A stretch of 43,301 bases of DNA from positions 1 through 43,301 of the forward strand of contig DJEL01000029.1 of assembly GCA_002432425.1 (NCBI GenBank). Reading direction: 5' to 3'. Position 1 is the stretch's first letter; each line of letters opens with the position of its first letter. The position numbers and the translations under genes are program-made. Of this stretch, positions 22,890 through 32,045 are shown piece after piece. Below the pieces are notes generated by a model. The model made no database searches and was not told where the DNA came from. It saw nothing but the letters and a program-made list of their open reading frames with translations. This stretch comes from Lachnospiraceae bacterium UBA5899. Lineage in GTDB: Bacteria > Bacillota > Clostridia > Lachnospirales > Lachnospiraceae.

Positions 22890-24086
22890 CTACAGCTTCT
22901 TCACATCCACAGACTGCGGATATCCCATTACTTCTCCTTCATCAAAGTAACGATAGCAGCTCACGGAATGGGTATCGCTGATTTTGATTTCGGGTGGGTA
23001 TTTGCCGTTGCACTTTTCTACGCACAATTCACATCTGTCTTTGAAGTAACAGTAATCCGGCATGTTAATGGGGTTCGGTACGCTGCCTGGAATATTGTAA
23101 AGTTCTTCTACTTTACGTCCTACCACGGGCTTACTCTTCATAAGACCGATGGTGTAGGGATGGCAGGGATTGCTGAAAATATCCCATGTGGTACCTCTTT
23201 CGATAACACGTCCGGCATACATAACCACCACGTAGTCCGCCATGTTGGCAACCACGCCTAAGTCGTGGGTAATCAGCATAATGGAACTGCTCATCTTGTC
23301 CTTCAGTTCCTTTAACAGATCCAGAATCTGTGCCTGGATGGTAACGTCCAGTGCGGTGGTCGGCTCGTCCGCAATGATTAACTCGGGATTGCATGACAGC
23401 GCAATGGCAATCATGATACGCTGGCGCATGCCGCCGGAAAGCTCATGAGGATACATCTCGTAAACACCTTCCTTATTGGCGATACCAACTAATTCCAGCA
23501 TCTCCAGAGTACGCTTTTTTACATCTTCCTTGCTCATTTCCGGGTTGTGAAGTTTGATAACTTCATCTACCTGGAAGCCAATACGGAATACAGGGTTTAA
23601 GCTGGTCATGGGCTCCTGGAAAATCATAGCCATGCGGTTGCCGCGCATATGCTGCACCACTTCGTTGGGAGCCTTTGCAATGTCAATGGCATCTCCGCTG
23701 TCCCCTTCGCCTACGTTGAAACGGATTTCTCCGCCTACGGTCTGGCCGTGGGGTCTCTGCAGAAGCTGCATTAAGGAAAGGCTGGTAACGGATTTGCCGC
23801 AGCCGGACTCTCCCACGATGCCGACGGTGGAGCATTTCGGCACCACAAAGCTGGCGCCGTCTACCGCCTTAACCGTACCGATGTCGGTAAAGAAATAGGA
23901 GCAGACATTGTCAAATTCCACTACGTTGCCGGAATCCTTCATTTTGGTCATGTAGGTATCCGGGTTTACTTTCTTTCGGTTTCTCTGCTTTTCCAGACGC
24001 TTGGTAAGTTTGCGGTTAAATCTGGAAATCTTGGCAGATTCTTTACTGGATATATAATTTGATTTCTTACTCTTATGCTCTGACAT
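22890..24086 (-). CDS. oppD: Oligopeptide ABC transporter ATP-binding protein OppD
   Basis: A 398-residue ATPase, longer than usual because of a basic N-terminal extension of about 50 residues (SKKSNYISSKESAKISRFNRKLTKRLEKQR). Then Walker A GESGCGKS, Q-loop IFQEPMTSL, signature LSGGMRQRI, Walker B LIIADEPTTALD and switch ITHDLGVV. The C-terminal part has the family's cysteines (CYFKDRCELCVEKC). It energises peptide import with OppF. GGAGGG lies before the ATG and oppC ends 21 bases upstream. Confidence 0.93.
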   Translation of the reverse strand: MSEHKSKKSNYISSKESAKISRFNRKLTKRLEKQRNRKKVNPDTYMTKMKDSGNVVEFDNVCSYFFTDIGTVKAVDGASFVVPKCSTVGIVGESGCGKSVTSLSLMQLLQRPHGQTVGGEIRFNVGEGDSGDAIDIAKAPNEVVQHMRGNRMAMIFQEPMTSLNPVFRIGFQVDEVIKLHNPEMSKEDVKKRTLEMLELVGIANKEGVYEMYPHELSGGMRQRIMIAIALSCNPELIIADEPTTALDVTIQAQILDLLKELKDKMSSSIMLITHDLGVVANMADYVVVMYAGRVIERGTTWDIFSNPCHPYTIGLMKSKPVVGRKVEELYNIPGSVPNPINMPDYCYFKDRCELCVEKCNGKYPPEIKISDTHSVSCYRYFDEGEVMGYPQSVDVKKL

Positions 24087-24107
24087 AATCTAAATCCCTC
24101 CGCACTG

Positions 24108-26159
24108 TTATCTCTTCATTTTCGGGTCGAATGCATCACGCAGACCGTCACCTACAAAGTTGAAAGCGATAACGGTAAGACAGATTAACATTCCCACGGG
24201 AACCCAGATATAAGTATAACTCTTCATCGCCTCTGCGGTGGATACGGAGTTAATCATGGTACCCCAGGTTGCCAGAGGATGCTTTACACCGAGACCTAAG
24301 AAGGAAAGGGTGGATTCTGTTAAAATAACGCTGCCGAGACCGGATGTTGCCGTAACGATAAGCTGGGGCATAACGTTCGGCACCAGATGCTTGAATATAC
24401 GTCTTCTGGTCTTTAAGCCGATAGCTTCTGCCGCTACCATGAATTCCTGCTCTCTCAGGGAAAGAATCTGGCCTCTTACGAGACGAGCCACACCTGCCCA
24501 GCCGAGTACACCGAGCACTGCCATCAGCCATACGACACGCACATAAGGCTTCATCTTCATGGCGTCGAACATGGCGCCCATGATAATCAGAATGGGCATG
24601 GAAGGAATACAGTAGAAAATATCTACCAGTCTCATGATAATGTTATCAATCCAGCCGCCGAAGTAACCGGCAATACCACCCATGATAACACCCAAAATTG
24701 TTTCAATGATAATAACCACGAAAGCAACCAGCAGGGATACACGGCCGCCGTACATCATACGTGCCAGCACGTCCATACCGTCACCGTCCGTACCGAATAC
24801 ATGTGCCTTACTCGGTTTTGCAAAAATATCAATCAGGTAAACCACCTGTTCACAGGTCATAATATAGGAACCGTTCTTGTCGGTTACGGTAATGGTTCTG
24901 GTCTCTGTGATATAGTTGCCGTTTTCATCCAGGGTGTAGTTACCGTTTTCGTCTACCTGGGCAATATTCCATTCAAAGGTTGCCGTTTTTAAATTCTGCG
25001 CTGTCATGTCTTCAATGACTTCATGCACCTTTTCCTTGAAAGCGAAGCCCATTACATCTTCGCCGCTGTAGGAACGGATAACCAGATTGGAAAAGGCAGC
25101 TATGGGAGTTTCGGAGCTTTTTGCCAGGTCATAAATTTCAATTTCATCGGAATCGGGAGATGCCGCGATGGTATAGGTCACACCGTCTGCCTCAAAGTCC
25201 TTATTCTCCACATAAGCCACAACGGCATTCTTCTTGAATTCATCACTGATTTTGAAGGAGTCGTCATAGCTGTCGAATACATAATCGGTCAGGTAACCGA
25301 GGGCTGTGCTGTCGCCTAAACGGTACACATGTACGCCGTCGGAAGCCTTGTTTACCACATATTCCGCATCCCCGAAGGTAAAGCAACTGTTGTCCATATT
25401 ATCCTGCAGGGCTGCTTCAAAATCCGCACCCAGCTTACTGCCGGTGTAAGTGATGCCGCCGCCGCTTTTCTTTACGGTATAGGTTTTCTTCTTGCCTGCG
25501 GTTACGGTAAAGTTTTCGCCGCCTGCCTTGAATTCAGACTTTCCGGACGCAATGGCTTTTTCCAGGGCGCTCTGTACCCCTTCTGTTTCTTCCACGCCGG
25601 AAGCGAGTTTAATTTCTTTCTTAATAGAGTCATAGGTGCCGTATGCGGTTTCTTCCCCGATAAAGCAAACCTCTTCTCTCTCATCCTTCAGAAGGGAATA
25701 TACATGATCTGACATCTTTTCTACCAGATAGCTGTTGCCGTTCGTATCGGTCAGGGCGCTTTCCTGTTCACCTGCCGCATTCATCTTGTTGATGGTGGAA
25801 GTCAGATTGTTTTTAACGGAATAATGAAGGTCCGTACTTTCATCCAGCAAAAACAGGGAAAACTCCGTTCTCTTGGATGCCATGGCATAATCAATCACGG
25901 AATTGTCATATTTATAGAAAATCTGTGTCTGGCTGTACGGATAAAAAACCGGTACCAGAAAAGAAAATACAAACATGAATATCAGAACTACGGAACCCAC
26001 AATAGCCAGACGGTTGTTAATAAACCGCTTGAATACCAGCTGTCCCGGGCTTAACACCTTGATACGTTCCGTGCTGTCCAGTGTCATTTTATCTTCCTTA
26101 TGCAGTTCGTTCTTTGCTTCTCTTTCTTTTAAGACTTCGTTGAAATTCTTTTTACTCAT
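24108..26159 (-). CDS. oppC: Oligopeptide ABC transporter permease OppC with large extracellular insertion
   Basis: A 683-residue permease, about twice the normal OppC length of some 300. Membrane helix 1 is at about 51-73. Then, instead of the usual short loop, about 370 residues (roughly 80-450) of Asp/Thr/Tyr-rich sequence with beta-like repeats (YTVKKSGGGITYTG, ENGNYTLDENGNYITETRTITV) precede the standard motif FGTDGDGMDVLARMMYGGR at about 455-473. The remaining helices and the EAA loop (AAEAIGLKTRRRIFKHLVPN) are normal. The insertion must lie outside the cell. It may help hold substrate or the binding protein. The frame is open throughout. Confidence 0.9.
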   Translation of the reverse strand: MSKKNFNEVLKEREAKNELHKEDKMTLDSTERIKVLSPGQLVFKRFINNRLAIVGSVVLIFMFVFSFLVPVFYPYSQTQIFYKYDNSVIDYAMASKRTEFSLFLLDESTDLHYSVKNNLTSTINKMNAAGEQESALTDTNGNSYLVEKMSDHVYSLLKDEREEVCFIGEETAYGTYDSIKKEIKLASGVEETEGVQSALEKAIASGKSEFKAGGENFTVTAGKKKTYTVKKSGGGITYTGSKLGADFEAALQDNMDNSCFTFGDAEYVVNKASDGVHVYRLGDSTALGYLTDYVFDSYDDSFKISDEFKKNAVVAYVENKDFEADGVTYTIAASPDSDEIEIYDLAKSSETPIAAFSNLVIRSYSGEDVMGFAFKEKVHEVIEDMTAQNLKTATFEWNIAQVDENGNYTLDENGNYITETRTITVTDKNGSYIMTCEQVVYLIDIFAKPSKAHVFGTDGDGMDVLARMMYGGRVSLLVAFVVIIIETILGVIMGGIAGYFGGWIDNIIMRLVDIFYCIPSMPILIIMGAMFDAMKMKPYVRVVWLMAVLGVLGWAGVARLVRGQILSLREQEFMVAAEAIGLKTRRRIFKHLVPNVMPQLIVTATSGLGSVILTESTLSFLGLGVKHPLATWGTMINSVSTAEAMKSYTYIWVPVGMLICLTVIAFNFVGDGLRDAFDPKMKR

Positions 26160-26173
26160 TTCGCACTGACCTC

Positions 26174-27163
26174 CTAATTTACACGTACACGGGGGTCAAC
26201 CACCGCATAAAGAATATCTGCAATCAGGTTACCGAGCAGAGTCAGGATGGATACAAATGCCAGATAGAACATGGTGAAAGGAATGTCGCCGCCTATCATG
26301 GCATAATAGGAATAATAACCGATACCGCGGATACCGAATAAGGTTTCGGTAATCAGCGCACCGGAGAAAAGTCCCGGTAAGGAACCGCCGAGCATAGTTA
26401 CCAGAGGAATGAGGGTATTGCGGAACGCATGTCTGCTGATGACTTTGTTTTCCGGCAGACCCTTTGCTCTTGCGGTACGGATGTAATCGGAATTCAGAAC
26501 CTCCAGCATATTGGTTCTGGTGTAACGCATCAGGCTTCCGACACTGACAACGGTAAGGGTGGCAATGGGCAGCACCAGATGCGCTGCCAAATCCATGGTC
26601 TTACCGAAGCTTGAAAGGGATGCATAGTTTCTGCCCTGCATACCTACCAGTTCAAACCATCCGAGCTTGACGGAGAAAATTAACTTAAATACGGTTGCCA
26701 CAAAGAATGTGGGCATGGAGATACCAATGAGACCGAATACCGTAACGGCATAGTCGGTCAGACTATATTGTTTACGCGCAGCCACTACACCGAGCGGTAC
26801 GGCGATTATAATCTCAAGAATAAAGGAGATAGCTCCCATTACGAAACTGTACCAGATACACTTGTTAAATAACTGAAGAACAGGCATAGTCTGGCTCCAA
26901 CTGTCACCAAATTTACCCTGTACGGCATTGCCAAGCCAGATAAAGTATCCCTGTACGATACCCTTGTCCATTCCGTACTGAGCATTCAAATCATCAATCC
27001 ATTCCTGCGCACTTTTGGTTGCACCGGGACGGGTGGCAAGCTCTCTTGCCGTCTGCTCCACATAGCTGGTAGGCAGATTACACTCCAATGCATAAATAAT
27101 AAATGTTACAAAGAAAAAAATAACCGCACTAAATGCCAGTCTTTTTGCAATAAACTTTCCCAT
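26174..27163 (-). CDS. oppB: Oligopeptide ABC transporter permease OppB
   Basis: A 329-residue permease with six helices. An N-terminal helix (RLAFSAVIFFFVTFIIYAL), a large periplasm-like loop of about 70 residues with the typical YGMDKGIVQGYFIWLGNAVQGKFGDSW segment, and the EAA loop (RTARAKGLPENKVISRHAFRN). Normal length for OppB, in contrast to its partner OppC. AGGCGG precedes the ATG. Confidence 0.93.
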   Translation of the reverse strand: MGKFIAKRLAFSAVIFFFVTFIIYALECNLPTSYVEQTARELATRPGATKSAQEWIDDLNAQYGMDKGIVQGYFIWLGNAVQGKFGDSWSQTMPVLQLFNKCIWYSFVMGAISFILEIIIAVPLGVVAARKQYSLTDYAVTVFGLIGISMPTFFVATVFKLIFSVKLGWFELVGMQGRNYASLSSFGKTMDLAAHLVLPIATLTVVSVGSLMRYTRTNMLEVLNSDYIRTARAKGLPENKVISRHAFRNTLIPLVTMLGGSLPGLFSGALITETLFGIRGIGYYSYYAMIGGDIPFTMFYLAFVSILTLLGNLIADILYAVVDPRVRVN

Positions 27164-27198
27164 AAAACACCGCCTATAAATTTATATCAGTTACAGGA

Positions 27199-27214
27199 GC
27201 CTGCAAAAGCAGGC
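27199..27214 (-). promoter_or_regulatory. Hairpin between oppA and oppB
   Basis: GCCTGC-AAAA-GCAGGC, a compact stem without a following T-run, in the 83-base gap behind oppA. Such hairpins commonly protect the abundant binding-protein mRNA from 3' decay or partly stop transcription, giving more OppA than permease. Confidence 0.6.
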
Positions 27215-27246
27215 CCCCGCTCTGATATTGATTTGGTTTGCACCAA

Positions 27247-29631
27247 TTAGTTCATCTCTAATTTTTCGATGTCGTTCGTCCATCCCCAGAAGGTGGTGAT
27301 ATCGGGAGTCATGGTAGAAACATTGACACGTTCGGTACTGATTACTACTGCATTCTGTCTCTGGTAGGTAGGAATTTCTACGCCCCAGTCAAGAATTGTT
27401 TCCAGACATTCTTTGTAAGTTGCCTTACGGTAGGACTGGTCTGCACTGTTACGTGCTGCAATAATCATTTCGTCTAAGTTTGCATCTTCAATGCTGTAGT
27501 GGTTGGAGTTGGTTCCGTTACCGTTGGCGTTATCGGAATGATATACCTGATACATATCCGGGTCAACGGTTGCGCCCCATGCACCTGCCCACATTTCAGC
27601 AGTGTTAGCTTCCAGTGCGTTGTTCCATACGCTGGAATCGGAAGGGTCGTTGATTTCCAGGGTAATACCGATGGTAGCTAAAGCTTCCTTTGCTGCAGTC
27701 AGAATACCGAATGCAGGATGGTCGCCGGTACCGCCGCCGGGGATAATTACTTCGTAGGTCATTTCTGCGCCTTTGGGAGCTGCGGTAAACTTACCGGTTG
27801 CTTCGTCAAAGGTGTAACCTGCTGCTTTGAAGAAACTGATACTTGCCTGAAGAGCTGCTTCATACTTCTGTTCATCAGTCATATCCGCTGTGTAAATGGA
27901 GTTGCCGTCAGCATCTACAGAGTAAGCAATTCTGTAACCTTCGTCTGCAGGCTTGGGAGCAGCCCAGGAAGTATTGGATATAGGATACTGGATTACAGTA
28001 GCCATTTCGCCGTAGTAGGAATTGATAACGGTATCTCTGTAAGCTGCAAAAATGGTTGCAAATGCTTTTCTTAAATCCTTGGAAGCATCGCTTGCCTTGT
28101 CATCGCCAACCTTAACCATGTTAGCGTTGATACCGATGTAACCGTAACCTAAGTTATCAACCAGGTCAGTGGTCAGAACGTCACCGGTAACTTCTCCGTT
28201 GGAGTTGTAGTTCTTGATATTCTTTAATACATCCACGCTCATGGAAGGATCGGAAATATCAAAGGTTCCGGATGCTACACCGGTCAGCTTGTCACTGTCG
28301 GGTGTTTCCTTGAACAGAAGAGTCTTAATCTTGGGTTCACCCTTGTAGTAATTTTCGTTTGCGGTGAAGGTAACTACACCGTTATCATAGCTGTCAAACT
28401 TGTAAGGGCCGGCACCTAAAGGCTGGGTGGTCTTGTCTTTTACGATGCTTAAATCACCCTTGGTAAAGCCAAACATGTTGTTGTCATAATCATACTTGGA
28501 AGTATCGCCATAGTAGTGAAGAGGCGCTACGGGTACGCCTAACTGGTAAATAGCAACCGCATCAAACTTATCCATGGTGACACGCAGGCTGTAATCACCG
28601 GTCTTTTCGATACCGGAAATGCTTGCAGCAGAATCACCGGTGGTAACACCCTGTGAAAATTCAGGATAGTCTTCATTTAACATGGTAAACAGGTCATCGC
28701 CTGCTGCTTCTGTCTCAGACATGGTAACTAAATCATTGTCATATTTAGCCTGTAATTCCGTCCAGTAATCAGCAATGGTTAAGTCTGCAATGTTGTATTC
28801 GGTACCGGTACCTGCACCTGTCAGAACGGTGCCGTCATCGTTTACATCACCGAAGCCCCATGCAAACATACCGAGAGCTACTTCACTGTTGCCAACGGAT
28901 TCCAGATAATCCGGATAGTTAGCTACACAGTAATCTACGATATCCTGTGCGAACTTTTCGCCTTCTTCATCAAGAGCTGTCCAGTATGCGTTCATCTGTT
29001 CCTCTGTGAAATTGGTGAAATCGGTATTGTCACGGCCTGCTGCAAGGATTACGTTGCCAAGGCTGTCCATACCGCTTCTGTACTCTTCCATACCCTTGAT
29101 AGGCAGGGTGTAGAAAGTCTGTGCGCCGTCATAAGTCGGGTCAGACAGTACGTACATGGAGAAAATAACGTCATCTACGGTAAGAGGCTCACCGTCAGAG
29201 AACTTGATGTCATCTCTTAAAGTAAAATCATAAACTACGCTACCGTCATCGTTCTGTGTCACGTCACAGTCAGCAATACCGGTATAGGTATAATCGGTAC
29301 CATTGTAAGCAATGGTTTCTCCTTCAATACCTTTTAATACGACATTGCCTTCACGATCGGAACCAAGTAAACCGACGGTAACCAGATCGGATACGTCCTG
29401 GTCATACTGAAGGGTTGCAAAGAAAGGGCTGAACTTGGAACCGAAGGTGTCTTTACCGACAACTAAGGTATCAGCGCCTGTGGATGTGGATACTTCTGTA
29501 GATTCAGAAGCGCCTGTTTCTGTGTTAGCGCCGCCGGTAGAAGTATTGTCTTTACCGCAGGCACTGAGGGAAGCTACAGTCATAACAGCCGCTAAGCCGA
29601 GAGAGAGCTTCTTCAAGAAACTTTTTTTCAT
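27247..29631 (-). CDS. oppA: Oligopeptide-binding lipoprotein OppA
   Basis: A 794-residue family 5 solute-binding protein, considerably longer than typical OppA (about 540-600). Signal peptide with lipobox LSACG (Cys25), a Ser/Thr/Glu-rich tether (to about 50), then the family pattern: DVTQNDDGSVVYDFTLRDDIKFSDGEPLTVDDVIFS near 125-160 and LRKAFATIFA further on. The extra length is spread over insertions, including about residues 190-330. It is the first gene of the operon and delivers peptides to OppBC. AAGGAGGA precedes the ATG. The enlarged binding protein and the enlarged OppC may have evolved together. Confidence 0.92.
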   Translation of the reverse strand: MKKSFLKKLSLGLAAVMTVASLSACGKDNTSTGGANTETGASESTEVSTSTGADTLVVGKDTFGSKFSPFFATLQYDQDVSDLVTVGLLGSDREGNVVLKGIEGETIAYNGTDYTYTGIADCDVTQNDDGSVVYDFTLRDDIKFSDGEPLTVDDVIFSMYVLSDPTYDGAQTFYTLPIKGMEEYRSGMDSLGNVILAAGRDNTDFTNFTEEQMNAYWTALDEEGEKFAQDIVDYCVANYPDYLESVGNSEVALGMFAWGFGDVNDDGTVLTGAGTGTEYNIADLTIADYWTELQAKYDNDLVTMSETEAAGDDLFTMLNEDYPEFSQGVTTGDSAASISGIEKTGDYSLRVTMDKFDAVAIYQLGVPVAPLHYYGDTSKYDYDNNMFGFTKGDLSIVKDKTTQPLGAGPYKFDSYDNGVVTFTANENYYKGEPKIKTLLFKETPDSDKLTGVASGTFDISDPSMSVDVLKNIKNYNSNGEVTGDVLTTDLVDNLGYGYIGINANMVKVGDDKASDASKDLRKAFATIFAAYRDTVINSYYGEMATVIQYPISNTSWAAPKPADEGYRIAYSVDADGNSIYTADMTDEQKYEAALQASISFFKAAGYTFDEATGKFTAAPKGAEMTYEVIIPGGGTGDHPAFGILTAAKEALATIGITLEINDPSDSSVWNNALEANTAEMWAGAWGATVDPDMYQVYHSDNANGNGTNSNHYSIEDANLDEMIIAARNSADQSYRKATYKECLETILDWGVEIPTYQRQNAVVISTERVNVSTMTPDITTFWGWTNDIEKLEMN

Positions 29632-29718
29632 AACTTTATCCTCCTTATGTGATAATAGTGGAATCCCTCACGGGTATTCCCTGTTTATATCAAACAGCCT
29701 GTGCTGCCGATATCGTGA

Positions 29719-30294
29719 TTAAACAGTCTCCTCTTTTCTGTCCGCTTCCGGATTTTTGATTTTCGTCACCTGTATGCCTCTTATAAAGAAAAAACCTGCA
29801 GCAAAAAGCAAAATCTGCAGCCCCATGGAAACGAGATAAAAGAAATCCCAGAAAGAAAAGCAGAAGGATACTTTTATACCATAGACAAGCGCCGCCAGAA
29901 AGCCGAGCGCCGATACGATGATGCCGGCAATGCTGCTTCCTTTTGCCCTGTCAAAGCTTTTTTCCTTCTCTTCTCTTTTAAAAGAAGACTGTGCGGTGAG
30001 TTTCAAAAGACTCATTGCCGATGAAAAGAACAGATATACCACCGCAAATAATCCGAGCATGGGCACCGTCACATAAATCTGTCTGGTAACGGCGCTGTAA
30101 TTCCAAAGACTGAAAAGCAAAAGCACCATGCTTATAAGCGCCAGGACACTCTCCCGCAGGGCAAGAACTCTTAACTGCTGTACATCGATAAAGCAATAAA
30201 GAGGACCGATATAAACCGCTTTCTCTTTCAGCTTTCCCTTTGCTCCGTCATATGCCTCTATCCGGTAGTCCTTCGCGTATTTGTTTCTGAGCAT
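29719..30294 (-). CDS. Small four-helix membrane protein, unknown
   Basis: A 191-residue protein. The ATG at 30294 (MLRNKYAKDYRIEAYDGAKGK) is chosen since GAAAGG lies nine bases upstream; a frame reaching 30360 has no ribosome binding site but cannot be excluded. A basic N-terminal stretch of about 50 residues is followed by about four membrane helices in two pairs, separated by a charged cytoplasmic segment (SSFKREEKEKSFDRAKGSS). No family recognised with confidence. It stands alone between the opp operon and eno, with a possible promoter of its own. Confidence 0.65.
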   Translation of the reverse strand: MLRNKYAKDYRIEAYDGAKGKLKEKAVYIGPLYCFIDVQQLRVLALRESVLALISMVLLLFSLWNYSAVTRQIYVTVPMLGLFAVVYLFFSSAMSLLKLTAQSSFKREEKEKSFDRAKGSSIAGIIVSALGFLAALVYGIKVSFCFSFWDFFYLVSMGLQILLFAAGFFFIRGIQVTKIKNPEADRKEETV

Positions 30295-30399
30295 CTGCCA
30301 CTGCCTTTCGGAATTTGTCTTTTCACAAAAAAAGCAGGTAACCTTTATTACCCACTCCATTATGGTTTATCCGTAATAGATTTTCATCTAACATGTAGT

Positions 30400-30428
30400 A
30401 GAATAGCATTTTCACTGGGAAAAATCAA
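30400..30428 (-). promoter_or_regulatory. Candidate promoter for the four-helix protein
   Basis: On the reverse strand TTGATT (30423-30428), 17 bases, then TATTCT (30400-30405). Both boxes depart from consensus. Confidence 0.45.
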
Positions 30429-30581
30429 GTATCTTTTCGTTTCCATATAAATCCTGTATGCGGATTTCAGTTTTTCAAATGTATATTTTTCTTGGTTTTT
30501 CTGCAATATATTCACATATGTTGTTATCCGTTTTATATTATCATATATTTAGGTATAATTATTCTTTTTTATTTATTTGAC

Positions 30582-30614
30582 AAAAATTTAGCAGACTGCC
30601 TGTCCGCAGTCTGC
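30582..30614 (-). terminator. Terminator after eno
   Basis: On the reverse strand a stem GCAGACTGC/GCAGTCTGC (30591-30599 and 30606-30614) is followed by TAAATTTTTG. It lies 33 bases beyond the eno stop. Confidence 0.75.
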
Positions 30615-30646
30615 CAAAGCCGTTCTTTCCGGCATTTTACGTATAT

Positions 30647-31960
30647 TTATTTTGCCAGCACACCGTAGACCGCCGATGCGCCCACTTCCTCTTCTATCTG
30701 CAGAAGCCGGTTGTACTTCGCCACACGGTCGGAGCGGCACGGGGCGCCCGTTTTAATCTGTCCGGCATTTAAGGCAACGGCAATATCCGCAATGATGCTA
30801 TCCTCCGTTTCGCCGGAACGGTGGGAAATCACGGCGCGGTAGCCGTTTCGCATCGCCATATCCACCGCATCAAATGCTTCCGAAAGTGTGCCAATCTGGT
30901 TTACCTTTACCAAAATCGCATTGGCTGCGTTCAGCTTGATGCCGGCATCCAGGCGTTTTACGTTGGTAACAAACAAATCGTCGCCCACAAGCTGCACCCG
31001 TCTGCCGATGCGCTCCGTCATGGTACGGAAGCCTTCCCAGTCGTCCTCCGCCAGACCGTCCTCTATGGAGAAAATGGGATATTTATCCAGAAGTCTTTCA
31101 TAATACACAATCATCTCTGCGGCATCCCGGATGATTTCCGCCCCCTTCTGTTTACTCTCGCCGGGGAAATGGTACATGCCGGTCTTTTCCTGATAAAGCT
31201 CGCTGCTTGCCACGTCTATGGCAATCTGCACATCCGCGCCCGGTTCATAACCGGAGGCCTTGATGGCTTCCACCAAAAGGTCTAACGCCGCTTCTGCATC
31301 GGGCAGGTCGGGTGCAAAGCCGCCTTCATCCCCGATACCCGCGGAAAGTCCTTTTCCGGTAATGATGCCTTTTAAATTATGGTAAATTTCCGCACACATG
31401 CGCAAGGCTTCTTTAAGGCTTTGTGCGCTCACCGGCGCAATCATAAACTCCTGAAAGTCCACCGTGTTGGCAGCATGCTTTCCGCCATTTAAGATATTCA
31501 TCATGGGGGTGGGCATTAAAATGGTACGGCTGCCGCCGAGATACCGGTACAGAGGAAGTTTCAGGGAAGCAGCTGCCGCCCTGGCGCATGCCATGGATAC
31601 GCCCAATGTGGCATTGGCTCCTAAGTTTGCCTTGTTATCCGTGCCGTCCGCCGCAATGAGCAGGCGGTCTATCTCACTCTGATCCAGTACGTTCTTACCG
31701 ATTAAAAGCGGCTTTATTTTCTCATTGATGTTCTGCACTGCATGCTCCACACCAAGACCGAAATACCGCTCTTCGCCGTCCCTTAATTCCACTGCCTCAA
31801 ACCGTCCGGTACTTGCGCCCGACGGTACGGATGCGTGTCCCATATAACGGCATCCTGTTTCCACATCTTCTACCACTACTTCTGTTTCCACGGTGGGGTT
31901 TCCTCTGGAGTCTAAGATTTCCCTTCCGTGCACTTCGATTATCTTTTTAAACGAAATCAT
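30647..31960 (-). CDS. eno: Enolase
   Basis: A 437-residue glycolytic enzyme turning 2-phosphoglycerate into phosphoenolpyruvate; cytoplasmic. It has the N-terminal REILDSRGNPTVE motif, the substrate loop GHASVPSGASTG, the catalytic Glu segment GDEGGFAPDL, metal ligands in AIDVA, SIEDGLAEDDW and VGDDLFVTN, and the signature VKVNQIGTLSE and SHRSGETED. Length is normal. AAGGAGG precedes the ATG. It follows gpmI by 85 bases, so the two consecutive glycolytic steps are probably in one transcript. Confidence 0.97.
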   Translation of the reverse strand: MISFKKIIEVHGREILDSRGNPTVETEVVVEDVETGCRYMGHASVPSGASTGRFEAVELRDGEERYFGLGVEHAVQNINEKIKPLLIGKNVLDQSEIDRLLIAADGTDNKANLGANATLGVSMACARAAAASLKLPLYRYLGGSRTILMPTPMMNILNGGKHAANTVDFQEFMIAPVSAQSLKEALRMCAEIYHNLKGIITGKGLSAGIGDEGGFAPDLPDAEAALDLLVEAIKASGYEPGADVQIAIDVASSELYQEKTGMYHFPGESKQKGAEIIRDAAEMIVYYERLLDKYPIFSIEDGLAEDDWEGFRTMTERIGRRVQLVGDDLFVTNVKRLDAGIKLNAANAILVKVNQIGTLSEAFDAVDMAMRNGYRAVISHRSGETEDSIIADIAVALNAGQIKTGAPCRSDRVAKYNRLLQIEEEVGASAVYGVLAK

Positions 31961-32045
31961 GGCATACCTCCTTTTTTAGTCAGTATGCCACGTTTTCTGT
32001 GATTTATTACCCGTCTGTCACGCAGAACGGTTGTAATTTCTTATT

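Larger units (their letters stand above)
30295..30646. other. Intergenic region between eno and the four-helix protein
   Basis: About 350 AT-rich bases. It holds the eno terminator and a candidate reverse-strand promoter. I see no further gene or RNA in it. Confidence 0.5.
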
